Positions 1 to 7,523 of a DNA stretch of 12,653 bases are shown piece by piece. Source of the stretch: an uncultured Phycisphaerales bacterium. GTDB lineage: Bacteria; Planctomycetota; Phycisphaerae; UBA1845; CAIVHJ01. A program made the position numbers and the translations under genes. Location: assembly GCA_903905665.1 (NCBI GenBank), contig CAIVHJ010000358.1, positions 1-12,653 on the forward strand. Reading direction: 5' to 3'. The first letter of the stretch is position 1; each line of letters starts with the position of its first letter. Below the pieces are notes generated by a model that had not been told where the DNA came from, searched no databases, and was given only the letters and a program-made list of their open reading frames with translations.

Positions 1-884
1 ATGGCGCTGGCCAGTCGCAATTGCTCGCTGGTGTACGTGTGCGAGGAGACGGGGCAATCCACGTGGATGACGCCGAGAATTTCGCTGTGGACCATAATCG
101 GCACGCAGATGACCGATTGGATTCCGTAACGGTGAATGCTGTCGTCTCCCGTTTCGGTGCCGAACCGTCGGTCCCCCATGGCGTTGGTGCACAGGACGCC
201 TTCCTGGCGATGGAGGACGTGTTGAATGATGGTCTGGCTGGTGGTGATTTTTTGCGGATCGCGTGGTCGGTGGCGGAAACGAACGACTTTGGGAACGAGT
301 TCCTCCTGCCCCGGTTCGACCATCAGGATGAACCCGCGATCTACCTCCATTTGCTCGAACATGATATCCATCACGCGTTTCAGGAGGTGGTCGGGGGATT
401 CGATGGTGCCGATGACTTCGGCCAGTTCGTACATGATTTTCCAGGCGCGAACGGCTTCGGCGGTTTCCGGCGCCGCGAGGATCATGCTGGCGTCGTTGCT
501 CGCAAACGACTCGATGACCGCCGAATCGATCACTTCGCGGCTGCCGTCCAACTCCACCAGATCGCGCGAGCCCGTTTCGAGAATCTGCTCCTCCGCCCGA
601 TCGCCCGAAAACACCATCAGGGTCGTTCCCAGCCGAATCTGGTCCCCATGCTTCATGATCGTGGGGTGTTCGATGCGGAGGCCGTTGACAAAAGTTCCGT
701 TGGAACTCTTGAGGTCCAGCAGCATCCAATGTCCGTTTTCGGAAATCAATTTGGCGTGTTGGCGCGAAATGGAACCGTCTGACAGGGGAACGGCATCGCT
801 GGAACGACCGATCACCACCTGATCCGTTTCCGCACGGAAGGTTTTGCCCTTATCTGGTCCCTGTAATACGAACAATGTGGGCAT
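1..884 (-). CDS. FHA-GAF signalling protein, C-terminal part outside the window
   Basis: Reads from ATG at 884 down to base 1 with 294 complete codons and no stop, so the C terminus is missing. Residues about 3-95 form an FHA phosphothreonine-binding domain: GRS at 26-28, SRQH at 40-43 and the SSNGTFVNG segment at 60-68 are the classic FHA signatures. Residues about 145-294 look like a GAF domain, including VDRGFILM and the strand pair SVICVPI / LGVIHVD typical of GAF cores. The role is probably signal integration: FHA binds a phosphorylated partner and GAF senses a ligand or mediates dimerisation. The missing part may carry an output domain (phosphatase, cyclase, kinase or transcriptional activator); this cannot be told here. 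No strong Shine-Dalgarno precedes the ATG, but the FHA domain begins right at this start (MPTLFVLQG), which fixes it. Transcribed divergently from the deacetylase gene. A Ser/Thr kinase in the same window could supply phosphothreonine ligands, but that link is speculative. Confidence 0.9.
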   Translation of the reverse strand, partial: MPTLFVLQGPDKGKTFRAETDQVVIGRSSDAVPLSDGSISRQHAKLISENGHWMLLDLKSSNGTFVNGLRIEHPTIMKHGDQIRLGTTLMVFSGDRAEEQILETGSRDLVELDGSREVIDSAVIESFASNDASMILAAPETAEAVRAWKIMYELAEVIGTIESPDHLLKRVMDIMFEQMEVDRGFILMVEPGQEELVPKVVRFRHRPRDPQKITTSQTIIQHVLHRQEGVLCTNAMGDRRFGTETGDDSIHRYGIQSVICVPIMVHSEILGVIHVDCPVSSHTYTSEQLRLASA

Positions 885-1023
885 GACAATAAATCCACCA
901 CTTGCGTTTCGATCTGTCCCACGACGCGACACCGACGATATGAACAACGTCCCCTACAATGTTATATACGATGGGACGACGTTTTCCGACGCAAAAAATA
1001 TAGTTCCGACGAAAAAATGTGTT

Positions 1024-1036
1024 GAACATTGTGTTC
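1024..1036. promoter_or_regulatory. 13-base palindrome, candidate operator
   Basis: GAACA-TTG-TGTTC is a perfect 5+3+5 inverted repeat. It lies about 7-19 bases downstream of the transcription start predicted from the minus-strand promoter at 1050-1078, a usual place for a repressor site. It resembles, but does not match in spacing, the GAAC-N4-GTTC LexA box of Gram-positive bacteria (here N5). The bound regulator is unknown. Confidence 0.35.
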
Positions 1037-1049
1037 TTGTGCATCCCTA

Positions 1050-1078
1050 ATTCTATCTTTGACAATGAGTTAGGTCAA
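1050..1078 (-). promoter_or_regulatory. Sigma70-type promoter for the FHA-GAF gene
   Basis: On the minus strand TTGACC (1078-1073) is followed by exactly 17 bases and then TAGAAT (1055-1050). Each hexamer matches the consensus at 5 of 6 positions. The predicted start is near 1043, giving a 5' leader of about 160 bases before the ATG at 884. Confidence 0.6.
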
Positions 1079-1233
1079 CACCCGCTCGTCGGGGTAGGAT
1101 TCATCATCGAAGAGAAAAACTCCCCAAAAAGATTCCATTCCGGTGTTAATCAGCGGATCGAGGTTTTGGGAAGTTCGGGACAAAAAGTTGGGCTATCGGA
1201 TCGAAAGGTGATTCGGTCGATGTTAATAGGAAT

Positions 1234-2124
1234 ATGAGAATCGAGCGGAAAGCGCCGACGGATCGAGGACGGCGTGCGGTTCATGCGATGACCGTTGATC
1301 TGGAGGATTGGGCGCATGGCCTGCTGCACGGGGACACCCCGATTACCGATCGAGTGGTTCGAAACGTGGACCGGGTTCTTGATCTGCTCGATCGTTATCG
1401 GATTCGGGCTACTTTTTTTGCGCTGGGGAAAGTGTGCGAGTGTCACCCGCAGATTTTGCCGACCGTGATTCGGCGTGGTCACGAGATCGGGTGTCATGGT
1501 TACGGTCACGAGCCGGTGTTCCATTTGACGCCGGAGCTGTTTCGGGATGACGTTCGGCGGTGCATGGACATCATCGGCGAGCAGACCAACCAAAAGCCGA
1601 TCGGATACCGTGCACCGGCGTTTTCGATCACCCGTCGATCGTTGTGGGCGATTCCGATTCTGGAGGAATTAGGGTTCAAGTATTCATCAAGCGTGTTTCC
1701 GTGGGCGGGTCCTCGTTATGGGATGCCGGAATCGCCGCGCGGGGTTTTCTGCTGGGGTGACGAATCGCTGGGTCAAACGCATCCGGCGCGGGATTGCCGA
1801 CTGATTGAATTCCCGATGACGACGCTGGAGGTTGCGGGGCGACGAGTACCGGTTTGCGGGGGCGGGTATCTGCGGTTGTTTCCGGCGCGAGTGGCGGCGT
1901 GGGCGATCCGGCAGATGCAGCGAATTCACCAGCCGGCGGTGGTTTATCTCCATCCTTATGAACTCGACGCTGCCGAGGTATCCGAAATGGTTCGTGCGGG
2001 TTTGCCGATTTCCCAGGGGACAGCAATGATGCAGTCGATGTTTCGCAGTCGGGTATCAAGCCGGCTTCGATATCTGTTCGAACGATTTCAATTCGCACCC
2101 ATGCGCGAAGTGCTGGGATTGTGA
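1234..2124 (+). CDS. Polysaccharide deacetylase, NodB/DUF3473 type
   Basis: A 296-residue carbohydrate esterase family 4-type enzyme that would remove N- or O-acetyl groups from an extracellular polysaccharide or its precursor. Residues 20-26 (TVDLEDW) are the first motif of the subgroup, with D22 and D25 as likely catalytic and metal ligands. HGYGH at 88-92 supplies the two metal-binding histidines. GYRAPAFS at 124-131 is the substrate-groove arginine motif, and YLHPYE at 238-243 carries the late histidine. TFFALG at 60-65 is a typical core strand. The C-terminal third fits the DUF3473 extension found in deacetylases of exosortase/exopolysaccharide loci. No signal peptide is evident, suggesting cytoplasmic action. 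Many relatives start close to the TVDxED motif, so ATG at 1279 is an alternative; 1234 is kept because nothing better, such as a good ribosome binding site, marks 1279. No exosortase or glycosyltransferase gene is nearby. Converges on aspS with 24 bases between stops. Confidence 0.88.
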   Translation: MRIERKAPTDRGRRAVHAMTVDLEDWAHGLLHGDTPITDRVVRNVDRVLDLLDRYRIRATFFALGKVCECHPQILPTVIRRGHEIGCHGYGHEPVFHLTPELFRDDVRRCMDIIGEQTNQKPIGYRAPAFSITRRSLWAIPILEELGFKYSSSVFPWAGPRYGMPESPRGVFCWGDESLGQTHPARDCRLIEFPMTTLEVAGRRVPVCGGGYLRLFPARVAAWAIRQMQRIHQPAVVYLHPYELDAAEVSEMVRAGLPISQGTAMMQSMFRSRVSSRLRYLFERFQFAPMREVLGL

Positions 2125-2148
2125 ATCCACGCTTCACGTATCACGTTT

Positions 2149-3921
2149 CTATTTTTTCTCTTCGGGAAGTCGAATTTCGATATGAACTTCGCGAAGTTGT
2201 TCCGGTCGCACTTCGGACGGCGCGCCCATGAGCAAATCCTGCGCTCGCTGGTTGAGCGGGAACGCGATCACCTCGCGAATGTTCGGTTCGTCGCACAGCA
2301 GCATCACGATTCGATCGATGCCCGGAGCGATACCTCCGTGGGGCGGCGCACCGTAGTGAAACGCTTTCCACAAAGCGGGAAACTTCGTCTGAAGCGTTTG
2401 AAAATCATAACCCGCGATTTCAAATGCTTTCTTCATGATGTCGGGCTGGTGGTTGCGGATTGCCCCTGACGACAGTTCAATTCCATTGCACACAATGTCG
2501 TACTGATGCGCCAAAATCTCCAGCGGATCGCGGGTCAAGAGGGCTTCGAGTCCTCCCTGCGGCATCGAAAACGGATTATGGGAAAAGTCGATTTTCTTCA
2601 GTTCCTCGTTGAATTCGAACATCGGGAAATCGACGATCCATCCAAACGCCACGGTCGTCGGGTCTCGCAATTTGAGTTGATCCGCCAGATACAATCGAAC
2701 CTTGCCCATCAGCGCAGACGCAGTGGCCCCGGGTCCGGCAGCCAGCACCATCGCGTCACCGGCCTGAACATCCGCCAATTCGCGCAGTCGTCGTTCCGTT
2801 TCCCCTGTGACGAACTTACCGATGGAACCCTTGACGCCCTCGGTCGTCCAGGCTGCCCAGCTCAATCCTGCGGCGCCTTGTTCTTTGGCGAAGGTTTCGA
2901 CGGCATCGAAAAATTTTCGCGATTGACTCGCGGCGCCCGGAATCCGGATGGCGATGACTTTTCCACCCGAAGCGACGATACCCGCGAATATCTTGAACGA
3001 GGATTGCTCAAATGCCGAACTGACGTCGCAAAGTTCAAGGCCGAATCGGAGGTCCGGTTTGTCGGTGCCGAATCGGCGAATCGCATCGGCATAGGCGATC
3101 CGGGGGAATGGGCGTGTGACCAGTTTCTTGCTCGACAGGGTGGTGAACAGTTCGATCATCAGGCCTTCGACCACGTCGAAAACGTCTTCCTGCGTCGCAA
3201 ACGCCATTTCGAGATCCAGTTGGTAAAACTCGCCGGGGCTTCGGTCGGCGCGGGCGTCTTCGTCGCGGAAACACGGTGCGATCTGGAAATAGCGATCGAA
3301 TCCGGAGCACATCAGGAGTTGCTTGAATTGTTGGGGCGCCTGAGGCAGGGCATAAAACTGACCCGGATGCAACCGGCTGGGGACGAGAAAATCCCTCGCG
3401 CCTTCCGGGGACGAGCTGGTCAGAATCGGCGTGTGGAATTCCGTGAAGCCGTGGTCGGTCAGGTAGTGGCGGATGAATTGGCAGACGCGACTTCGCATGA
3501 GGATGTTCTGATGAAGTCGTGGACGCCGCAAATCAATGAAGCGAAACTCCAGCCTCAAATCCTCCGGAACGTCTTCGTCGATGGCGGTTGGAAACGGGAT
3601 GACTTCCGAAGGGGATTCCACGTGAAACACCTGAACGGCGATTTCAATGAGACCGGTGGGCATATTGGGGTTGGGATTGCTTCGCGCGATGACCTGGCCG
3701 GTGATGGTCAGAACCGATTCCGGTCGGGCTTTGGCGGCGTCATCGTAAAAAGGGTCTTCGGGGCGGACGACGATTTGCGTCAGTCCGTAGTGATCGCGCA
3801 GGTCGATGAACAGCAGTCCGCCGAGATTGCGTTTGCGATGCAACCATCCCGACAACCGCACCGTTTGGTCGATGTGTTCGGTCCGCAACTCACCGCAGTT
3901 ATGCGTTCGAAAAGGGTGCAT
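2149..3921 (-). CDS. aspS: Aspartyl-tRNA synthetase
   Basis: A class II aminoacyl-tRNA synthetase of 590 residues that charges tRNA-Asp with aspartate in the cytoplasm; full bacterial length. The OB-fold anticodon-binding domain covers about 1-110. The catalytic core follows, with flipping loop SPEGARD at 171-177, motif 2 from F218 (FRDEDARADRSPGEF), the bacterial GAD-type insertion at about 290-425, HNPFSMP at 449-454, and motif 3 GGIAPGIDR at 529-537. Motif 2 reads DRSPGEFYQ instead of the E. coli DRQPEFTQ, and motif 3 has GIAPGIDR instead of GLAFGLDR, so it belongs to a different bacterial subtype. Leucine 33 falls where E. coli has L30; at that position enzymes that also charge tRNA-Asn often have histidine, which hints at an Asp-specific enzyme but does not prove it. 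Start ATG at 3921 has no Shine-Dalgarno and lies 11 bases after a perfect TATAAT, suggesting a nearly leaderless transcript. It lies 37 bases downstream of the ABC exporter gene. Confidence 0.97.
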   Translation of the reverse strand: MHPFRTHNCGELRTEHIDQTVRLSGWLHRKRNLGGLLFIDLRDHYGLTQIVVRPEDPFYDDAAKARPESVLTITGQVIARSNPNPNMPTGLIEIAVQVFHVESPSEVIPFPTAIDEDVPEDLRLEFRFIDLRRPRLHQNILMRSRVCQFIRHYLTDHGFTEFHTPILTSSSPEGARDFLVPSRLHPGQFYALPQAPQQFKQLLMCSGFDRYFQIAPCFRDEDARADRSPGEFYQLDLEMAFATQEDVFDVVEGLMIELFTTLSSKKLVTRPFPRIAYADAIRRFGTDKPDLRFGLELCDVSSAFEQSSFKIFAGIVASGGKVIAIRIPGAASQSRKFFDAVETFAKEQGAAGLSWAAWTTEGVKGSIGKFVTGETERRLRELADVQAGDAMVLAAGPGATASALMGKVRLYLADQLKLRDPTTVAFGWIVDFPMFEFNEELKKIDFSHNPFSMPQGGLEALLTRDPLEILAHQYDIVCNGIELSSGAIRNHQPDIMKKAFEIAGYDFQTLQTKFPALWKAFHYGAPPHGGIAPGIDRIVMLLCDEPNIREVIAFPLNQRAQDLLMGAPSEVRPEQLREVHIEIRLPEEKK

Positions 3922-3932
3922 AGGAAATGCGA

Positions 3933-3961
3933 ATTATAGTGTCAGGCAACGGGGGCGTCTA
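3933..3961 (-). promoter_or_regulatory. aspS promoter overlapping the exporter stop codon
   Basis: On the minus strand TAGACG (3961-3956; 4 of 6 matches to the -35 consensus) is followed by 17 bases and a perfect TATAAT (3938-3933). The TAG that starts the -35 box is also the stop codon of the ABC exporter gene. The predicted start near 3926 leaves a leader of only about 5 bases before the aspS ATG. Confidence 0.6.
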
Positions 3962-6247
3962 TTGGGGTGCGGTGTGGGTGGTGTAGAGAGTTTTGTAGAG
4001 CAGGCATCGCTGCAAGAGCGTCGCATGGTCGCCGATATCGACGATTCGGCCCTGATCCATGACGACGATGACGTCGGCGTCGATGATGGTGGCGATGCGA
4101 TGGGCGATAACGATCGAGGTTCGATTCGCCATGAACTCGCGGGTGGCTTGATGAATTTTCTTTTCGCTGTCCACATCGATCTGGCTTGTGGCTTCATCGA
4201 AGATGAAAATCGGGGCGTTGCGAAAGATCGCCCGCGCCAGCGCCAATCGTTGCCGTTCCCCACCGGACAGGGTGGCTCCGAATTCGCCAAGCATCGTTTG
4301 GTAACCGTCGGGAAGCCGCTCGATGAACTCATGGGCATAGGCGTGTTTGGCGGCTTCGATTGCTTTCTTCGCGTCGGTGTCGGGTCCGCCGTAAACGATG
4401 TTTTCCAGTGCCGTCGCGGCGAAAATCACGGCGTCCTGAGTGATCAAGCTGATTTGCTCGCGCAGGGAACGGATGTTGTATTGATTGATGTCCCGCCCGT
4501 CCAAAAGAATCTGTCCGTGATCGCACCGGAAGAAACATTCGAGCAATCCCATCAGCGTTGTCTTTCCGCTTCCGTTGGGGCCCACAATCGCCACGCGCTG
4601 TCCCTTTTGGATGGTCAGGCAGATTTCCGACAGGGCGGGTCGATCGGTCTCGGGGTAGGTATAAGACACATTGCGAAATTCGATGCGGTCATGCAGCACC
4701 GGCAAGTTGGGGAGCCCAAGCGAGAAATCCTCTTCGACGGGCATATCGATGATCTCGAAGACTCGAGTGGCGGCGCCGTCGGCTTTGGACAATCGCGGGT
4801 AGATTTCGGCGATTTTCTTGAGCGAATCGAGCATCACGCCGAGCAGCAAAGCCACCCCGATGAATTTTTCGGGATCGAAGCGGCCGGAAATCGCCCCGCC
4901 CCCTGACGAGAGTTGTTCGGCACTGAAACGGGCCGCCACGACGCAATCCGCCAGATAGGCCATTCCCAACATGCCGAAGAAAATACCCACCGCGCCGAGC
5001 AGCGGGCTGGTCAACGCATCGAGACGACCGATTTTGAGAAGTTGCTGAAGCAGTCGTCGTTCGGCCCGCCACATTCGACGCCGTTCAAAATGCTGGTTGT
5101 TGTAGGCGCGAACGATTCGGACGCCGCTCAGCGTGGCGTTGATTACGCTCATCATTTGGGCATATCCGCCCAGCAATCGGCGGTTGGCTTTCCGGATTTT
5201 TCGGCCGATGATGGAAATGATGATTCCGCCTATCGGCGCCACGATGAGCACAAAAATCGTAATCCGCCAGTCAAAGATCAAAGCCCCAATCAGCATCGCC
5301 ACCACTTTGAAGGGTTCGGTAAGCAACTTGCCGAACATGGCCTGGTATCCCTGCATGACGTCCTTGCAGTCGGTGACGACGCGGCTCATGGTTTCGGAAA
5401 GATGTCGTCCAAACCAGGTCAGAGGCAGGCCCATGACGGTTCGGTACATTTCTCGCCGCATGTCCATCACGCCGCGCGTGGCGATGATCGTCACGAGGAA
5501 TTCGGAGGCGAACTGGCAAAAACTTCCGAACAGGACGACCAGGAAGACCCCCGCCAAAATTTTCCACATCACGGCGCGAGTCGCCGAGAGAGAGCGATCT
5601 GCGGGCAGCCACTGACCGAAACGAATCAAGGCATCGTTCAGCAACCGCTCCTTGAGCGAATCCGGGACGTACTGAATATCCGCCTCGAAGGCCGATTTGT
5701 CTCCCACGGGAACAAACCGGACGGTCACAGGATGACGGGTTGCTTCAGCCATCGCTTCAAAAAACGCCGCGCGGTCGGCGAGTTCAGTCGAAACCGGCTG
5801 GATGAGCATGGCCGGTTGAGCACCGTAGTGGAGGAGCGGCGAGTGTTCCTTGACGTCACGGAAAATCAGCGCCGTCTTGGCATTGATTTCTCCTCGATAT
5901 GAATCGTGCACGTCGGGACGGTAGGGTTCAAAATCTGCGCGGAGCACTCGCTGGGCGGCGATTTGAAACACAGCGGCTCGGGGACCGTCGGGATTGGTGA
6001 CAAACAGGTATAGAATCCAGGGAATCGTGGACAGGCTGATCGCCAAAGTCGAAGCCAAACCGATCGCCGCGAAAATCGCCAGCACAATTCGGGACCGCTG
6101 GGGGCGCAAAAACTTCAGCGTCCGCCGAAGCGCCCGCAAATACCGCGAGTTCCCCTTCGGGCGTTTTTCACCACCCAGAATCGTACAAACATCATCCATA
6201 CTACGCTTCTCGTACAACCAACTTGCCCGCCGTCGGCGATGTATCAT
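3959..6247 (-). CDS. ABC exporter, membrane domain fused to ATPase, MsbA-like
   Basis: A 762-residue half-transporter expected to work as a homodimer in the inner membrane and export a lipid or other hydrophobic substrate. The first membrane segment is at about 54-83 and the second at about 227-257. Between them lies an insert of about 140 residues, much longer than the short loop of MsbA-type exporters, probably on the outer face. Further membrane segments are at about 301-350, 413-440 and 460-480. The ATPase domain (about 520-750) is complete: Walker A GPNGSGKTT 556-564, Q-loop Q604, signature LSGGE 660-664, Walker B IFIFDEAT 680-687 and switch histidine H716. ATG at 6199 (MDDVCTIL) is an alternative start giving 746 residues; neither start has a clear Shine-Dalgarno. 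The gene diverges from a LpxL-type acyltransferase. In E. coli MsbA exports lipid A and suppresses lpxL (htrB) mutants, so the context supports a lipid A flippase-like role, but peptide or drug export cannot be excluded. Confidence 0.93.
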   Translation of the reverse strand: MIHRRRRASWLYEKRSMDDVCTILGGEKRPKGNSRYLRALRRTLKFLRPQRSRIVLAIFAAIGLASTLAISLSTIPWILYLFVTNPDGPRAAVFQIAAQRVLRADFEPYRPDVHDSYRGEINAKTALIFRDVKEHSPLLHYGAQPAMLIQPVSTELADRAAFFEAMAEATRHPVTVRFVPVGDKSAFEADIQYVPDSLKERLLNDALIRFGQWLPADRSLSATRAVMWKILAGVFLVVLFGSFCQFASEFLVTIIATRGVMDMRREMYRTVMGLPLTWFGRHLSETMSRVVTDCKDVMQGYQAMFGKLLTEPFKVVAMLIGALIFDWRITIFVLIVAPIGGIIISIIGRKIRKANRRLLGGYAQMMSVINATLSGVRIVRAYNNQHFERRRMWRAERRLLQQLLKIGRLDALTSPLLGAVGIFFGMLGMAYLADCVVAARFSAEQLSSGGGAISGRFDPEKFIGVALLLGVMLDSLKKIAEIYPRLSKADGAATRVFEIIDMPVEEDFSLGLPNLPVLHDRIEFRNVSYTYPETDRPALSEICLTIQKGQRVAIVGPNGSGKTTLMGLLECFFRCDHGQILLDGRDINQYNIRSLREQISLITQDAVIFAATALENIVYGGPDTDAKKAIEAAKHAYAHEFIERLPDGYQTMLGEFGATLSGGERQRLALARAIFRNAPIFIFDEATSQIDVDSEKKIHQATREFMANRTSIVIAHRIATIIDADVIVVMDQGRIVDIGDHATLLQRCLLYKTLYTTHTAPQ

Positions 6248-6413
6248 TCTGCCGCTGTTTCAGTTCCTCTTCCGTGACGGCGGTTCAGTCGAGGTATTCC
6301 ATCATAACCGATTCGGGCGCAGTGCTAAACTCCAGCAGAATTTCCCGTGCTTGTGCGTGGAGCCGTCACCGGTCTCCATTTCCGGTTTTATGTTTGGACG
6401 GAATCGTCTCACT

Positions 6414-6442
6414 TTCCCGATTGGGGCATGTGCCCTTAGAAT
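6414..6442 (+). promoter_or_regulatory. Candidate promoter of a leaderless acyltransferase transcript
   Basis: TAGAAT (6437-6442) matches the -10 consensus at 5 of 6 positions and ends only six bases before the ATG at 6449, so transcription would begin at or next to the start codon. The -35 at the right spacing, TTCCCG (6414-6419), is weak (3 of 6). No Shine-Dalgarno precedes the gene, which agrees with a leaderless mRNA. Confidence 0.4.
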
Positions 6443-6448
6443 AGTTCC

Positions 6449-7408
6449 ATGGGACGAAAGCGCACGCGATGGCCGGCTGGGATTGTGAAGGCACTTCAAA
6501 TTGGAGTGTATCTCGCCGTTGAACTGTTGCGATTGATTCTGTTGCTGTTGCCGATTGATCTGAATCTTCGAGCGTCCCGATGGCTGGGTCGGTTGTGGGC
6601 GATAGTCCAATCCAGTCGCTACCGCTTGGCTGTTGATCAGATTCGCCAGTCTCTGGGTGAGGGTTTGACGCCGGATCAGACCCGAACGACGGCTTTGCGG
6701 AGCATGCAGAATTTCGTACGTATGGGAATCGAGCTGTTTCAGTCCCCTCGGTTGATCCGCCGGTGGACCTGGAGCCGATACACGCGACTTCATCCCAGTA
6801 TCGACCCCGTGATTCGGCTGGCGATGGAGCGTCAACCTGCGATTCTGGTCACGGGGCATTTTGGTCAATTCGAGCTTCTGGGCCAGTTGCTGGCGTGTTG
6901 CCTGGGAAAATTCACCGCCGTGGCGCGCAGCATGGACAATCCCTATCTGGACGATTTACTGGTGCGAACGAGAAGACACTGTGGGTTGGAACTGATTTTT
7001 AAGAGGGGGGCCACCGATGCGGTGGAAGACGTACTCCGACGAGGAGAGATGCTCGGAGAGGTGATTGATCAGGATGCCGGGCGAAAAGGATTCTTCGTCG
7101 ATTTCTTTGGACGGAAAGCTTCCACCCACAAATCTGTCGCTTTGCTGGCGGTGGAATACGAGGTTCCGGTCATCGTCGGTTATTGCCGACGGCTGGGAGA
7201 CCACTTCGAGTTTGAACTGGCTGCCGAACGGATCATCCAACCCGCCGAATGGAAGGGGCGTGACGACGCACCAATCTGGATCACACAGGAATACATGAAA
7301 GCCATCGAATCCTTTGCACGACGTTGGCCCGAACAATATCTGTGGACCCACCGCCGATGGAAAACCCGTCCCAAGAACGAACGGCCCAAAAATCTATCAA
7401 CAGGTTAG
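6449..7408 (+). CDS. LpxL/HtrB-family lysophospholipid (lipid A) acyltransferase
   Basis: A 319-residue member of the bacterial lipid A biosynthesis acyltransferase family, which adds a secondary acyl chain to a lipid A precursor at the inner face of the cytoplasmic membrane. An N-terminal hydrophobic stretch at about 16-36 is the membrane anchor. The catalytic H-x4-E dyad is HFGQFE at 137-142. DQDAGRKGFFVDFFG at 207-221 is the family's second block (usually DQ...GVFVPFFG), and the C terminus carries the typical QYLWTHRRWKTRP segment at 296-308. Length and block order fit the family (usually about 300). The start is fixed by the hydrophobic N terminus and the -10 element six bases upstream. 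Substrate position (LpxL- or LpxM-like) cannot be told from sequence alone, and related acyltransferases that act on other glycolipids are an alternative. Diverges from the MsbA-like exporter, 201 bases apart. Confidence 0.92.
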   Translation: MGRKRTRWPAGIVKALQIGVYLAVELLRLILLLLPIDLNLRASRWLGRLWAIVQSSRYRLAVDQIRQSLGEGLTPDQTRTTALRSMQNFVRMGIELFQSPRLIRRWTWSRYTRLHPSIDPVIRLAMERQPAILVTGHFGQFELLGQLLACCLGKFTAVARSMDNPYLDDLLVRTRRHCGLELIFKRGATDAVEDVLRRGEMLGEVIDQDAGRKGFFVDFFGRKASTHKSVALLAVEYEVPVIVGYCRRLGDHFEFELAAERIIQPAEWKGRDDAPIWITQEYMKAIESFARRWPEQYLWTHRRWKTRPKNERPKNLSTG

Positions 7409-7427
7409 CAACAAATTATCAACAGGT
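7395..7427 (+). repeat. Helically phased CAACA repeats within two TATCAACAGGT copies
   Basis: TATCAACAGGT occurs at 7395-7405 and again at 7417-7427, 22 bases apart start to start. A third CAACA lies exactly between, so CAACA recurs at 7398, 7409 and 7420 with an 11-base period, about one helical turn. The second copy reads TTATCAACA, one mismatch from the DnaA box TTATNCACA. The array overlaps the last codons and stop of the acyltransferase gene and lies upstream of the thioredoxin promoters. Confidence 0.6.
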
Positions 7428-7471
7428 CTTGAATGCTTGCGGATTATCGCCAGAAATTAGGGAGTACCGTA

Positions 7472-7500
7472 TTGACGGGGTTTGTGCAGGCTCATAAAAT
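7472..7500 (+). promoter_or_regulatory. Strong sigma70-type promoter upstream of thioredoxin (distal)
   Basis: TTGACG (7472-7477) is followed by exactly 17 bases and TAAAAT (7495-7500); each hexamer matches at 5 of 6 positions. The predicted start near 7507 gives a leader of about 200 bases before trxA. The transcript could also be a separate small RNA, but no clear terminator is seen before trxA. Confidence 0.6.
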
Positions 7501-7523
7501 CCCGTTTTTCGATAACATCTGAA

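Larger units (their letters stand above)
885..1233. other. 349-base divergent intergenic region
   Basis: Lies between the divergent FHA-GAF and deacetylase genes and is visibly more A+T rich than its neighbours. It holds a convincing minus-strand promoter (1050-1078) and a 13-base palindrome (1024-1036). Short open frames on both strands start with weak codons, lack ribosome binding sites and have no recognisable product. I could not find a convincing plus-strand promoter for the deacetylase; the GTTAAT at 1222-1227, six bases before its ATG, is a weak -10 candidate without a matching -35. Confidence 0.6.

Noticed and set aside
850..1065. 71-codon minus-strand frame across the FHA-GAF promoter region.
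   Set aside because: It begins with TTG without a ribosome binding site, overlaps the FHA start in another frame, and looks like chance A+T-rich sequence.
2121..2136. GTGAA/TTCAC hairpin between the deacetylase and aspS stops.
   Set aside because: Only a 5-base stem without a T tract; too weak to call a bidirectional terminator.
2506..3939. 477-codon plus-strand frame opposite aspS.
   Set aside because: An antisense shadow of a confidently identified gene; the translation is low in hydrophobic order and matches no family.
3806..4906. 366-codon plus-strand frame opposite aspS and the ABC exporter.
   Set aside because: It crosses two real minus-strand genes and their promoter gap and shows no domain.
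7416..7427. Replication origin suggested by DnaA-box-like TTATCAACA.
   Set aside because: Only one near-match and one poorer copy, no dnaA or dnaN nearby and no A+T-rich unwinding region; better treated as a generic phased repeat.
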